From an uncultured Kiritimatiellota bacterium (GTDB lineage: Bacteria; Verrucomicrobiota; Kiritimatiellia; RFP12; UBA1067), in the NCBI GenBank assembly GCA_934643865.1, contig CAKUCX010000055.1, positions 1 to 23,565 on the forward strand: a DNA stretch of 23,565 nt, written 5' to 3'. The translations under genes and the position numbers were made by a program. A model generated the notes under the pieces. The model made no database searches and had not been told where the DNA came from. It saw only the letters and a list, made by a program, of their open reading frames with translations. Positions 5,981 through 14,070 of this stretch are shown here, piece after piece. Position 1 is the first letter of the stretch. Each line of letters begins with the position of its first letter.

Positions 5981-7041
5981 TGGAACGCGCCGTCTTCCTG
6001 TCCGTCTGCCTTGCCCTCGCCGTCCTCTGCGGCGGGAGGGCGTGCGGTCAGGCGTCGTCGTCTCCGTCCGTCGTCTGGGAGGGCGTGCGCATGGACCGCG
6101 ACATCGCCTACGGGCCGCGCGGCGACGCGCCGGGCGAGGGAAACGGGCGGGCGCATCGCTCGGGCCAGTTCTTCGACTTCCTCTCGGACGCCGCGTCGCC
6201 GCCGCGCGCGGACGCGCCCGTCTACGTGAATCTCCACGGCGGCGCATGGTGCCAGCCCTTCGACAAGGACGGCGAATCGCTCGCCTTCTTCAAACTGCTC
6301 GTCGCGCGCGGGTTCGTCGTCGTCAACGCGAACTACCAGCTCCAGAACGACGTGACGGCGCCCGGCGCGCTTCCGCCGCGCCGTCCGCGCGCGACGTTCC
6401 GCGACATGCTGCGCGACCTCGACGACCTCGGGACGTTCCTCGTGCGGGACTTCCTGCCCCGGCGCGGGCTGACGGCGCGCGCCTGCGCGTTGGGCGGCTG
6501 GTCCGCCGGCGCGCATCTCGCGCTCCTCTACGCCTACGACGAGGGCCTTCCGTTGCGCCACGACCTGCGTGTGGGCTTCGCCGTCGGCGTGGCGGGGCCG
6601 GTCGATCTGGCGGATGATGATTTTGTCGCGCCGCTTCTCGGCCGGCGCGCGCCGCTCGGGACCTGGCTGGACGCGGCGGCGGCAGACCGCCTCGTCACCC
6701 TGCTCGGGTGGCTGACGGACGACGACCTGCGCGGGCGCCGCGCGCGGGGCGACGAGGACGGCCTGCGCGCGGTCCTCGCCCGCTTTTCGCCGTCCCGCCA
6801 CGTCACGCCCCGCACCGTCCCGACGATTCTCGCCTATAGCCGGCGTTTCCCCTTTGCCGGAACGGACGGCTGTGTGCCCACGAGCGCCTACGACGGTCTG
6901 CGGGAACGTCTGGAGGCGGCGGGGGTGCCGGTCGTGGGCGACATCCGCGCCTTCCGTTCGCACGGGCGCCTCGGCGCGGCGTACACGCGCTGGCTGGCCG
7001 ACCAGATCGCCGCGTTCGCGCGGCGCGGGTATTTGAAGTGA
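5977..7041 (+). CDS. Secreted alpha/beta hydrolase (HSL-type esterase)
   Basis: Exported esterase/lipase-like hydrolase of 354 aa. A signal peptide (MMERAVFLSVCLALAVLCGG, cleavage near ACG-Q) is followed by the oxyanion motif HGGAW (residues 87-91) and the nucleophile elbow GGWSAGAH with Ser176. The probable acid is Asp297 (GTDGCVP) and the probable His is His329 (SHGR), so the triad appears complete. Residues between Ser and Asp form a longer cap-like stretch. The ATG overlaps the stop of a short upstream frame (ATGA), and a GGAGGGG lies further upstream at 5955-5961. The GH43 fusion gene starts 25 bp downstream, so the two are likely one operon. The natural substrate could be acetyl or feruloyl groups on plant or host glycans. 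That is inference from the neighbour, since the family is broad. Confidence 0.85.
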   Translation: MMERAVFLSVCLALAVLCGGRACGQASSSPSVVWEGVRMDRDIAYGPRGDAPGEGNGRAHRSGQFFDFLSDAASPPRADAPVYVNLHGGAWCQPFDKDGESLAFFKLLVARGFVVVNANYQLQNDVTAPGALPPRRPRATFRDMLRDLDDLGTFLVRDFLPRRGLTARACALGGWSAGAHLALLYAYDEGLPLRHDLRVGFAVGVAGPVDLADDDFVAPLLGRRAPLGTWLDAAAADRLVTLLGWLTDDDLRGRRARGDEDGLRAVLARFSPSRHVTPRTVPTILAYSRRFPFAGTDGCVPTSAYDGLRERLEAAGVPVVGDIRAFRSHGRLGAAYTRWLADQIAAFARRGYLK

Positions 7042-7066
7042 TGAACACGAGAGAAAGGAGCGGGAC

Positions 7067-8959
7067 ATGCAGGTGAAGAACAGGGTGATGGGAATCGTGG
7101 CGGCGCTGTGCGCCGTCGGGGCGCTGGCGCGGCAGGACGAGATCCGCCCGGGCGCCCTGTGGTACGACACGGCGGGGCACGTCATCAACGCGCACGGCTG
7201 CGGCGTGATGTTCGACCGCGGCGCCTACTGGTGGTACGGCGAGCACAAGGTCTACGGGCGCGCCGGGAACAAGGCGCACGTGGGCGTCCACGTCTACTCC
7301 TCGACGGACCTCGTGAACTGGGACGACCGGGGCATCGCGCTCGCCGTCTCGGAGGATCCGCAGAGCGACATCGCCGACGGCTGCATCATCGAGCGCCCGA
7401 AGGTGATCCACTGCCCGAAGACGGGGAAGTACGTGATGTTCTTCCACCTGGAGCTGAAGGGGCAGGGCTACAAGGCGGCGCGTGCGGGGATCGCGGTGGC
7501 GGACCGTCCGGAGGGGCCGTTCGCGTTCCAGCGCTCGCTGCGCCCGAACGGCGCGATGAGTCGCGACATGACGCTCTTCGTGGACGACGACGGCCGGGCC
7601 TACCACATCTTCGCGTCGGAGGAGAACAGGACGACGCACATCGACGAGCTGACGGAGGACTTCCTCGACTACACGGGCCGGAGCGTGCGGATGGCCGTGG
7701 ACGCATCGACCGAGGCGCAGGCCGTCTGCAAGCAGGGCGGCTGGTACTACCTGGTCGGTTCCGGCTGCACGGGGTGGCGGCCGAACAAGGCGCGCCTCTA
7801 CCGCGCGAAGTCGCTGGAGGGGCCGTGGGAGAACCTGGGGAACCCCTGCCGGGGGACGCGCCCCGAGACGGGCCTCGGGCCGGACATCACCTGGGGCGCG
7901 CAGTCGTGCTTCCTCCTGCCCGTCGCGGGCCGCCCCGGCGAGGTCATCGCGATGTTCGACATCTGGCATCCCGCGAACCACGAGGAGAGCCGCTACGTGT
8001 GGCTGCCCGTCACGTTCGAGAAGGACCGCCTCTGGATCGACTGGAGGACGGCGTGGCGGCCGCAGGTCGCGCCGCTCCCCAAGGCGCCGCCGATGTGCTT
8101 CATGACGTTCAACATCTGGGGCGACTATTTCAAGAACCCCGTCGCGGAGCGCGACGTGGGCGTGGCGGAGGTCATCGTGCGCGAAAAGCCCGACGTCGTC
8201 GCCCTGCAGGAGGTGACGCGGAACTGGTACGAAAGCCGCCTCTTCAAGACGACCGCCGCCGCCGGCTACGCGCTCATTCGCGGCGACGAGGACATGGCGC
8301 TCTACCGGGCGGGCGCGGAGGACGGGCTCAAGACCGGCGCGAAGCTCAAGAAGCGCAACTGGTGCAACCACGAGCCGCTTCTCTACAACGCCCGGCGCTT
8401 CGCCCTGCTCGATTCCGGCGTCGAGTTCTACCACCTCGACCTCCAGGTCGAGAAGAGCGTGACCTGGGGCGTCTTCGAGGACCGCATGAGCGCTCGGCGC
8501 TTCGTCGCCTTCGCGACGCACTTCTGGTGGAAGAAGGGGGCCGAGAGCGACGCCCTCCGCGCGCTCAACGCGCGCCGCGTCGTGGAGGTGGTGAACCGCG
8601 TGAGGGCGAAGTGGGGCGACCTGCCCGTCATCGGCGGCGGCGACCTCAACTGCGCATACGAGGCGGCGCCGCACCGCGTCTTCGCGAACGCGGGCTATCT
8701 CAACGCCGCCCGGACGGCGGACGTGCGCGATCCGCGTCCGAGCGAGCACGGCGACCCCGTGCGCAACGCCGAGGGGAAGTACGAGGGGCGCCTCGTCCAG
8801 AAGGGTGACGCGCAGGCGGCCGACCTCGACCACGTCTACTACACGCCCGCGTTCCACGCGACGCGCCACGCGGTCGTCGCCGATCCGCTCGCGCTCGCCG
8901 TCTCCGACCACTCGCCCGTCGTCGTCGATGTCGAGATCCGGGACGGCGCCGGCCGCTAG
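7067..8959 (+). CDS. Secreted GH43-like glycosidase fused to an EEP phosphodiesterase domain
   Basis: Two-domain exported protein (630 aa). After a signal peptide (cleavage near ALA-R, residue 22), residues about 24-340 resemble the five-bladed propeller of GH43 enzymes of the exo-1,3-galactanase kind: HVINAHGCG, YWWYGEHK, STDLVNWDDRG, and EAQAVCKQGGWYYLVGSG, in which Glu216 would be the acid. Residues about 344-625 form an endonuclease/exonuclease/phosphatase domain. Its signature is nearly complete: FNIWGD (Asn349), LQEVT (Glu382), ATHFWW (His485), GGGDLNC (Asp526, Asn528) and SDHSP (Asp614, His615). Both halves therefore look active. AAAGGAG sits 6-7 nt before the ATG. It follows the esterase at 25 bp. 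Joining a glycosidase to a metal-dependent phosphodiesterase suggests a phosphorylated or phospholipid-linked glycan as substrate (inference). The gene ends in a CTAG shared with the convergent ygiQ. Confidence 0.85.
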   Translation: MQVKNRVMGIVAALCAVGALARQDEIRPGALWYDTAGHVINAHGCGVMFDRGAYWWYGEHKVYGRAGNKAHVGVHVYSSTDLVNWDDRGIALAVSEDPQSDIADGCIIERPKVIHCPKTGKYVMFFHLELKGQGYKAARAGIAVADRPEGPFAFQRSLRPNGAMSRDMTLFVDDDGRAYHIFASEENRTTHIDELTEDFLDYTGRSVRMAVDASTEAQAVCKQGGWYYLVGSGCTGWRPNKARLYRAKSLEGPWENLGNPCRGTRPETGLGPDITWGAQSCFLLPVAGRPGEVIAMFDIWHPANHEESRYVWLPVTFEKDRLWIDWRTAWRPQVAPLPKAPPMCFMTFNIWGDYFKNPVAERDVGVAEVIVREKPDVVALQEVTRNWYESRLFKTTAAAGYALIRGDEDMALYRAGAEDGLKTGAKLKKRNWCNHEPLLYNARRFALLDSGVEFYHLDLQVEKSVTWGVFEDRMSARRFVAFATHFWWKKGAESDALRALNARRVVEVVNRVRAKWGDLPVIGGGDLNCAYEAAPHRVFANAGYLNAARTADVRDPRPSEHGDPVRNAEGKYEGRLVQKGDAQAADLDHVYYTPAFHATRHAVVADPLALAVSDHSPVVVDVEIRDGAGR

Positions 8960-10674
8960 GCGCCGCGCCGTCCCGTCAGGATGTCCTTCTGGCGCTGCTT
9001 GCCGCCAAGCCCGCGTTCGACGAACACGGGCTTCCCCGTTTCGGGCGAGAGGCCCGTGTAGTACATCGCCGTGGCCGTCGTGAGGGGCGTCGGCGTGAAG
9101 ATCTGCACCTGCTCGGGGCTGAGCTTGAGATGCCGCGTCGCGAAGCGGCGCAATGCGCGCATGTCCGCCTCCGTGCAGCCGGGATGCGCGGCGATGAAGT
9201 AGTAGGTGAGGAACTGTTTCTTCCCGCACGCGCGCGAGGCGGCGTCGAACTCTTCCTTGAAGCGCAGGAGGGACGACACGTCGGGCTTCCCCATCGCGGC
9301 GAGCACGTGGTCGACGACGTGTTCGGGCGCGAGCTTGAGCTGGCCCGAGACGTGGTGGCGCGCGAGGGCGTCGACGTAGTCGCGGCCGTGGCGGGCGTCG
9401 GCCACCGCGAGGTCGGGGCGGATGCCCGAGGCGACGAACACGTGCTTCACGCCGGGAAGGGCGCGGATCTTCCGCAGCAGGTCGAGCTGCGGGGCGTGGT
9501 CCGGCTTCAGCGCGGGGCAGCAGGAGGGGAAGAGGCAGTCGCGGTCGGCGCAGGCGCCGGCGGACTTCTTGCGCGGGCAGTCGAAGCCGTACATGTTCGC
9601 GGTCGGTCCGCCGACGTCGGCGACGGTGCCACGGAACTTCGGATGCTCCGCGAAACGCGCGACCTCGGCGAGGATCGAGCGCGCGCTGCGGCTCACCACG
9701 CGGCGGCCCTGGTGGACCGTGATCGCGCAGAAGCGGCAGTTCCCGTAGCAGCCGCGGTGGGTCGTCACCGAGAAGCGGATCGTGTCGAGGGCGCGGATGG
9801 GGCCCTGCGCGCGGATGGAGGGCGGGGCGTCGAGCATGAAGGGGATGTCGTGGACGGCGTCGAGTTCGTCCGGTTCGAGCGGCGGCGCGGGCGGGTTGTG
9901 GACGAGCCAGCGCAGGTCGACCCGCTGGACGAGCGTGCGGGCGGTGACGGCGTCCTGGTTCGCCGCGAAGAGGGTGTGCGCCCGCAGGAACGCGCGGCGG
10001 CCGGCGTCCGTCTTCGCCGCGACCTCGGCGAAGGAGGGCAGTTCGACGGCCTCCGGCAGGGCGCGGCGGCGTTCGTCGTTCGCGAGGTGGCAGATGCCCC
10101 GGATGCCGCGCCAGTCGGTGCCGTCGCGGAAGGTCTCGGCGAGCTGGACCATCGCGCGCTCGCCCATGCCGTAGCAAAGGACGTCCGCCTTCGCGTCGCA
10201 GATCACGGGGCGTCGCACCTTGTCGCTCCAGAAGTCGTAGTGCGCGACGCGGCGGAGGGAGGCTTCGATGCCGCCGAGGACGATGGGCTTCGATGGCTTG
10301 AAGGCGGCGCGGATGGCGTTCGCGTAGGCGATGGAGGCGCGGTCGGGGCGGCGGGTGTTCGCGCCGCCGGGGGTGAAGTCATCCTGGTGGCGGCGCTTGC
10401 CGGTGGCCGTGTAGTTCGCCACCATCGAGTCGACGCAGCCGGCGGAGACACCCCAGAAGAGCAGGGGCTCGCCGAGCGCGCGGAAGGCGTGCGGGGCGTG
10501 GACGTCGGGCTGCGAGAGGAGGGCGACGCGGAAGCCGTGGCGCACGAGGACCTGTCCGATGACGGCGACGCCGGAGTAGGGGGAGTCGACGTAGGCGTCG
10601 CCCGAGACGAGGATGACGTCGGCCGCGTCCCAGCCGCGCGCGCGCATCTCCTCCTTGGTGGTGGGAAGAAACAT
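8956..10674 (-). CDS. ygiQ: YgiQ-family radical SAM protein
   Basis: Radical SAM enzyme of the YgiQ/UPF0313 family (572 aa, cytoplasmic), role unknown. The N-terminus has a cobalamin-binding-like region (DVILVSGDAYVDSPYSG, then GFRVALLSQPD). The family's QDDFTPGG, PIVLGGIEASLRR and DVLCYGMGE motifs follow. The 4Fe-4S/SAM motif is CYGNCRFC (Cys309, Cys313, Cys316), and the C-terminal part has PELVQIFTP-like EQVQIFTPTPLTTATAMYYTG. It is shorter than the roughly 740-residue E. coli protein and ends right after the core, so it lacks the extra C-terminal domain. Its ATG lies exactly where transcription should begin after an extended -10 box, so the message is probably leaderless. The stop codon (TAG, minus strand) shares CTAG with the GH43 gene. 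Confidence 0.93.
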   Translation of the reverse strand: MFLPTTKEEMRARGWDAADVILVSGDAYVDSPYSGVAVIGQVLVRHGFRVALLSQPDVHAPHAFRALGEPLLFWGVSAGCVDSMVANYTATGKRRHQDDFTPGGANTRRPDRASIAYANAIRAAFKPSKPIVLGGIEASLRRVAHYDFWSDKVRRPVICDAKADVLCYGMGERAMVQLAETFRDGTDWRGIRGICHLANDERRRALPEAVELPSFAEVAAKTDAGRRAFLRAHTLFAANQDAVTARTLVQRVDLRWLVHNPPAPPLEPDELDAVHDIPFMLDAPPSIRAQGPIRALDTIRFSVTTHRGCYGNCRFCAITVHQGRRVVSRSARSILAEVARFAEHPKFRGTVADVGGPTANMYGFDCPRKKSAGACADRDCLFPSCCPALKPDHAPQLDLLRKIRALPGVKHVFVASGIRPDLAVADARHGRDYVDALARHHVSGQLKLAPEHVVDHVLAAMGKPDVSSLLRFKEEFDAASRACGKKQFLTYYFIAAHPGCTEADMRALRRFATRHLKLSPEQVQIFTPTPLTTATAMYYTGLSPETGKPVFVERGLGGKQRQKDILTGRRGA

Positions 10675-10680
10675 GCCAGA

Positions 10681-10689
10681 AGTATACCA
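10681..10689 (-). promoter_or_regulatory. Extended -10 promoter of ygiQ, giving a leaderless mRNA
   Basis: The minus strand reads TGGTATACT, with the -10 hexamer at 10686-10681. Six bases separate it from the ATG, so the expected start of transcription is the A of the start codon. No Shine-Dalgarno sequence is possible. Confidence 0.65.
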
Positions 10690-10711
10690 TACGGCGTGCA
10701 GACGGCATTTA

Positions 10712-10720
10712 TGCTAGACT
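10712..10720 (+). promoter_or_regulatory. Extended -10 promoter of the EamA-type transporter
   Basis: TGCTAGACT (hexamer 10715-10720), about 37 bp before the ATG; no -35 is recognised. It lies back to back with the ygiQ promoter, so the 83-bp gap is a compact divergent promoter region. Confidence 0.55.
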
Positions 10721-10757
10721 TGTCGGCCGCTGTTTCACGGAAAGGCTGAAGAAGGAC

Positions 10758-11630
10758 ATGGACTGGACGGTGTGGATTCTCCTGAGCGCGGTCTTCCTCG
10801 CGTTCTACGACATTGCCAAGAAGGCGAGCGTGCGGAACAACGCGGTGCTGCCGACGCTGCTCATCTCGACGTGCTGCGGGGGGAGCGCGTTCGTCGCGGC
10901 GGCGCTCCTCTTCGGGGACGTCGGGACGCTGCTGCACCCGGAAGGGTGGGTGCTGGCCCTGGCCGCCAGCAAGTCCGTCATCGTCGCGACGTCGTGGATC
11001 CTCACCTTCTGCGCCCTGCGCACGCTTCCGATCACCATCGCGACGCCGATCCGCGCGAGCGCCCCGGCGCTCGTCTTCGTGGCGGCCTTCTTCTGCTACG
11101 GGGAGGTGCCGACCTGGATCCAGGGCATCGGGATGCTGTTCGTCTTCGGCGGCTACTGGGCGTTCTCCTGGGCGGGGCGCCACGAGGGCATCGACTTCCT
11201 GCGCAGCCGCGCCGTGTGGTGCGCCGTGGGCGGCATGTGCTGTTCGGCCTGTTCGAGCCTGTGGGACAAATACGTCTTCCAGGTCCGCGCGGCGCCGGTG
11301 GAGGTGGTGCAGTTCTGGTTCCAGATCGGCCTCGTCGCCGTCTACGGCCTGCTGCTCGCGGGGCGCACGCTCCTGCGCCTCCGCCACGACCCGTTCGAGT
11401 GGCGGTGGACGATCCCCTGCGTGGGGACCCTCCTCGCGTGCGCGGACTGGCTCTACTTCAAGGGGCTTTCCATCCCGGGCGCCCCCATCTCCGTCGGCTC
11501 GCTCCTGCGCCGCTTCTCGGTGGTGATCACCTTCGTGCTCGGCGCGGCGTTCTTCCACGAGACGAACCTGCGCCGCAAGGCGTTCGCCCTCGCCGCGATC
11601 CTCGTGGGCGTCGTCCTGCTCGCCCTCTAG
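10758..11630 (+). CDS. EamA/DMT-superfamily transporter
   Basis: Inner-membrane protein of 290 aa with about ten hydrophobic helices arranged as two EamA halves. The first half starts at WTVWILLSAVFLAFYDIAKK and the second at SRAVWCAVGGMCCSACSSLWDKY, the usual layout of the drug/metabolite transporter superfamily. Typical helix-4/helix-9 phrases occur: TPIRASAPALVFVAAFF in half one, and SVGSLLRRFSVVITFVLGAAFF in half two, ending ILVGVVLLAL. GAAGAAGGA precedes the ATG at 10758. It is transcribed divergently from ygiQ. The NifX-like gene begins 20 bp after its stop but has its own promoter inside that gap. Substrate cannot be predicted; members export amino acids, sugars or metabolites. Confidence 0.88.
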   Translation: MDWTVWILLSAVFLAFYDIAKKASVRNNAVLPTLLISTCCGGSAFVAAALLFGDVGTLLHPEGWVLALAASKSVIVATSWILTFCALRTLPITIATPIRASAPALVFVAAFFCYGEVPTWIQGIGMLFVFGGYWAFSWAGRHEGIDFLRSRAVWCAVGGMCCSACSSLWDKYVFQVRAAPVEVVQFWFQIGLVAVYGLLLAGRTLLRLRHDPFEWRWTIPCVGTLLACADWLYFKGLSIPGAPISVGSLLRRFSVVITFVLGAAFFHETNLRRKAFALAAILVGVVLLAL

Positions 11631-11634
11631 AGTG

Positions 11635-11643
11635 TGCTATACT
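11635..11643 (+). promoter_or_regulatory. Extended -10 promoter of the NifX-like gene, giving a leaderless mRNA
   Basis: TGCTATACT (hexamer 11638-11643) lies 7 bp before the ATG at 11651, so transcription should begin at or one base before the start codon. No ribosome site fits in the space. Confidence 0.65.
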
Positions 11644-11650
11644 ATCCCGC

Positions 11651-12028
11651 ATGGACGCACAGATTGCCATTCCGTATGCCGAGGGGCGGATCTTCCCGCA
11701 TCTCGGGAAGTCGACCCAGTTCAAGATCTACAAGATCGAAAAAGACCGCGTGGTGTCCTCCGAAGTCGCCGACACCGAGGGGACCGGCCATGAAGACCTC
11801 GCCCTCTGGCTTGTGTGGCACGGGGTGAACGCCGTCATCTGCGGCAACGTCGGCCCCGGCATGCAGGGCGCGCTCGCGGGGGCGGGCATTTCGCTCTTCG
11901 CGGGCGTCGCGGGCGCGGCCGACGAGGCGGTCGAGAAGCTGCTCGCCGGCACGCTCGTCGCCGCGCAGGCCGCGACCTGCGGCGGCGGCCACTGCGGCCA
12001 CGGCTGCGGGGGCTGCTCCCACCACTGA
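11651..12028 (+). CDS. NifX/NifB-family (dinitrogenase Fe-Mo cofactor type) protein with Cys/His tail
   Basis: Small cytoplasmic protein (125 aa) of the dinitrogenase iron-molybdenum cofactor biosynthesis fold, an RNase H-like domain. Members outside nitrogen fixers are of unknown role and may bind metal clusters. Family marks seen: MDAQIAIPYAEGRIFPHLGKSTQFKIY at the N-terminus, GHEDLALWLVWHGVNAVICG with the GNVGPGMQ turn in the middle, and GISLFAGVAGAADEAVEKLL at the end. The last 15 residues are a metal-binding-like tail (CGGGHCGHGCGGCSHH). No nif genes are nearby. I begin at ATG 11651, since the open frame upstream only overlaps the transporter gene out of phase. The DUF4954 gene follows 21 bp after the stop with a good ribosome site and is likely co-transcribed. 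Confidence 0.88.
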   Translation: MDAQIAIPYAEGRIFPHLGKSTQFKIYKIEKDRVVSSEVADTEGTGHEDLALWLVWHGVNAVICGNVGPGMQGALAGAGISLFAGVAGAADEAVEKLLAGTLVAAQAATCGGGHCGHGCGGCSHH

Positions 12029-12049
12029 GGCGCGGAAAGGCGGGGGCGC

Positions 12050-14038
12050 ATGGCGTATCGGCAGTTGACGGATGCGGAGATCGCGGCCCTGGAGGCGCAC
12101 GGCTGCTCGGCCGAGGACTGGCGGGCGGTCACGGTCGCGCCGGGCTTCGACGCGGCGACGGTGCGCGACGCGGCCTTCTCGGGAACGTGCCGCCTCGGCG
12201 CGTTCCGCACGACGTACACGCTGCCGGGCGGCGTCCGCAAGCCGGCGGGCCTCTACCACGCGACGCTGCACAACGTGACGGTCGGCGACGACTGCCGCAT
12301 CTCGAACGTCCGCAGCTACATCGCGAACTACGACATCGGCGCGTGTACGCACATCGGCAACGTCGACAAGATCTACGTCGAGGGCGAGACGAGCTTCGGC
12401 AACGGCGTCGAGGTCTCGGTCCTCAACGAGACGGGCGGGCGCGAGGTGACGATCCACACGGCGCTCACGGCGCACGAGGCGTACCTGGAGGCGATGTACC
12501 GGCACCGGCCGCGCCTCGTCGCCGCGCTCAAGCGCTTCGCGCGGGAGAAGGCGGCGGCCGCGCGGTCGGCGCGCGGCACGATCGGCTGCGGCGTGACGGT
12601 CGTCGACACGGGGCTCGTGCGCAACGTCTTCATCGGCGACGGCGCGGTGGTGGACGGCGCGGCGCGCCTCTCGAACGGCTCGCTCGTCAGCCGCCGCGAC
12701 TCGCCCGTGGTGATCGGGCGCGGCGTCAGCGCGGACGACTTCATCGTGCAGGACGGCTCGCGCGTCGAGGACGGCACGCGCCTCACGCGCTGCTACGTCG
12801 GGCAGTCGTGCGCGCTCGGCCACGGCTACTCGGCGAGCGACTCGCTCTTCTTCTGCAACTGCCAGGAGGAGAACGGCGAGGCCTGCGCGGTCTTCGCGGG
12901 GCCGTTCACCGTCACGCACCACAAGTCGACGCTGCTCATCGCCGGCATGTTCAGCTTCATGAACGCGGGCTCGGGCTCGAACCAGTCCAACCACATGTAC
13001 AAGCTCGGGCCCATCCACCAGGGCGCGCTGGAGCGCGGCTCGAAGACGGCGTCCGACTCGTACATCCTCTGGCCCGCGCGCATCGGCGCGTTCTCGCTCG
13101 TGATGGGGCGCCACACGACGAACCCCGACACGTCGAGCCTGCCGTTCTCGTACCTCATCGAGTCGCAGGGCGTCACGTACCTCGTGCCCGGCGTGAACCT
13201 CAAGAGCGTCGGCACGATCCGCGACGTGCAGAAGTGGCCGAAGCGCGACCGCCGCGCGCCGGAGGGCCGCCTCGACAAGGTGAACTTCAACCTCCTCTCG
13301 CCCTACACGATCGACAAGATGGTGCGCGGCATCGCGATCCTCGAAAGCCTGCGCGCGCTCTCGGGCGCGACGAGCGACACCTACGCCTACCAGAGCGCGC
13401 GCATCACGAACGCCGCGCTCGTGAAGGGCATCGGCTTCTACCGGATGGCGATCGACAAGTTCCTCGGCAACTCCCTCATCTCGCGGCTGGAGACGATCAC
13501 GGACGGCGACTACCTCGGCGGGCTCAGGCCGACGGCGCGCGCGGGCCTGGGCGACTGGGTGGACCTCTCGGGCCTCCTCGCGCCCCACTCGCGCGTGCGC
13601 GCGATCCTCGACGACGTGGAGGCCGGTCGGATCGCCTCCTGCGCGGAACTGGACGCGCGGATGGCCGACCTGCAGGCGCGCTACTACGACGACGAGTGGA
13701 CGTGGGCCTACGACCTCATGCTCCGCCACTACGGCCTCGAAGAGGGCCGGATCGGCTACCGGGACCTCGTGACGATCATCCGCCGCTGGCGCGCCTCCGT
13801 GCTGAAGCTCGACGACATGCTCTACGAGGACGCACGCAAGGAGTTCTCGCTTTCGACGAAGACGGGATTCGGCTTCGACGGGCTCGGCGCGACGACGGAG
13901 GCGGATTTCGCGGGCGTGCGCGGCACGTTCGAGACGAACCCGTTCGTCCTCGCGGTGACGGAACACCGGGCGCGCAAGGACGCGCTCGGCACGCTCTGGA
14001 TCGACCGTCTCAACGCCCTCGCCGGAAAGGACCTGTAG
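12050..14038 (+). CDS. DUF4954-family left-handed beta-helix protein
   Basis: Protein of 662 aa that I recognise as DUF4954, a family common in Bacteroidota, Spirochaetota and Verrucomicrobiota with no established function. It opens with YRQLTDAEIAALEAHGCSA and contains the very conserved blocks SNVRSYIANYDIG, VLNETGGREV, ASDSLFFCNCQEENGEAC, HHKSTLLIAGMFSFMN, SNQSNHMYKLGPIHQG and LVPGVNLKSVGTIRD. Residues about 70-330 have the hexapeptide periodicity of left-handed parallel beta-helices (as in acyl- and nucleotidyl-transferases), so a sugar-nucleotide or acyl transfer role is possible but unproven. No signal peptide is present. GGAAAGG and GGGGG precede the ATG. It follows the NifX-like gene by 21 bp and precedes the serine hydrolase by 32 bp, all co-directional. 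Confidence 0.9.
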   Translation: MAYRQLTDAEIAALEAHGCSAEDWRAVTVAPGFDAATVRDAAFSGTCRLGAFRTTYTLPGGVRKPAGLYHATLHNVTVGDDCRISNVRSYIANYDIGACTHIGNVDKIYVEGETSFGNGVEVSVLNETGGREVTIHTALTAHEAYLEAMYRHRPRLVAALKRFAREKAAAARSARGTIGCGVTVVDTGLVRNVFIGDGAVVDGAARLSNGSLVSRRDSPVVIGRGVSADDFIVQDGSRVEDGTRLTRCYVGQSCALGHGYSASDSLFFCNCQEENGEACAVFAGPFTVTHHKSTLLIAGMFSFMNAGSGSNQSNHMYKLGPIHQGALERGSKTASDSYILWPARIGAFSLVMGRHTTNPDTSSLPFSYLIESQGVTYLVPGVNLKSVGTIRDVQKWPKRDRRAPEGRLDKVNFNLLSPYTIDKMVRGIAILESLRALSGATSDTYAYQSARITNAALVKGIGFYRMAIDKFLGNSLISRLETITDGDYLGGLRPTARAGLGDWVDLSGLLAPHSRVRAILDDVEAGRIASCAELDARMADLQARYYDDEWTWAYDLMLRHYGLEEGRIGYRDLVTIIRRWRASVLKLDDMLYEDARKEFSLSTKTGFGFDGLGATTEADFAGVRGTFETNPFVLAVTEHRARKDALGTLWIDRLNALAGKDL

Positions 14039-14070
14039 AAGAAGTAGACACATGGGAAAGGACGGATGAC

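Noticed and set aside
6803..10177. Long minus-strand frame crossing the esterase, GH43 fusion and ygiQ
   Set aside because: It overlaps three well-supported genes in the wrong phase and reads as low-complexity Arg/Pro/Val/Glu sequence.
11651..12028. Nitrogen-fixation gene
   Set aside because: The NifX-like fold is common in non-fixing anaerobes and no nifHDK or other nif gene is present; the glnK-amt operon alone does not imply fixation.
11642..14053. Minus-strand frame of about 800 codons opposite the DUF4954 gene
   Set aside because: Same GC artefact; the sense protein matches conserved DUF4954 blocks throughout.
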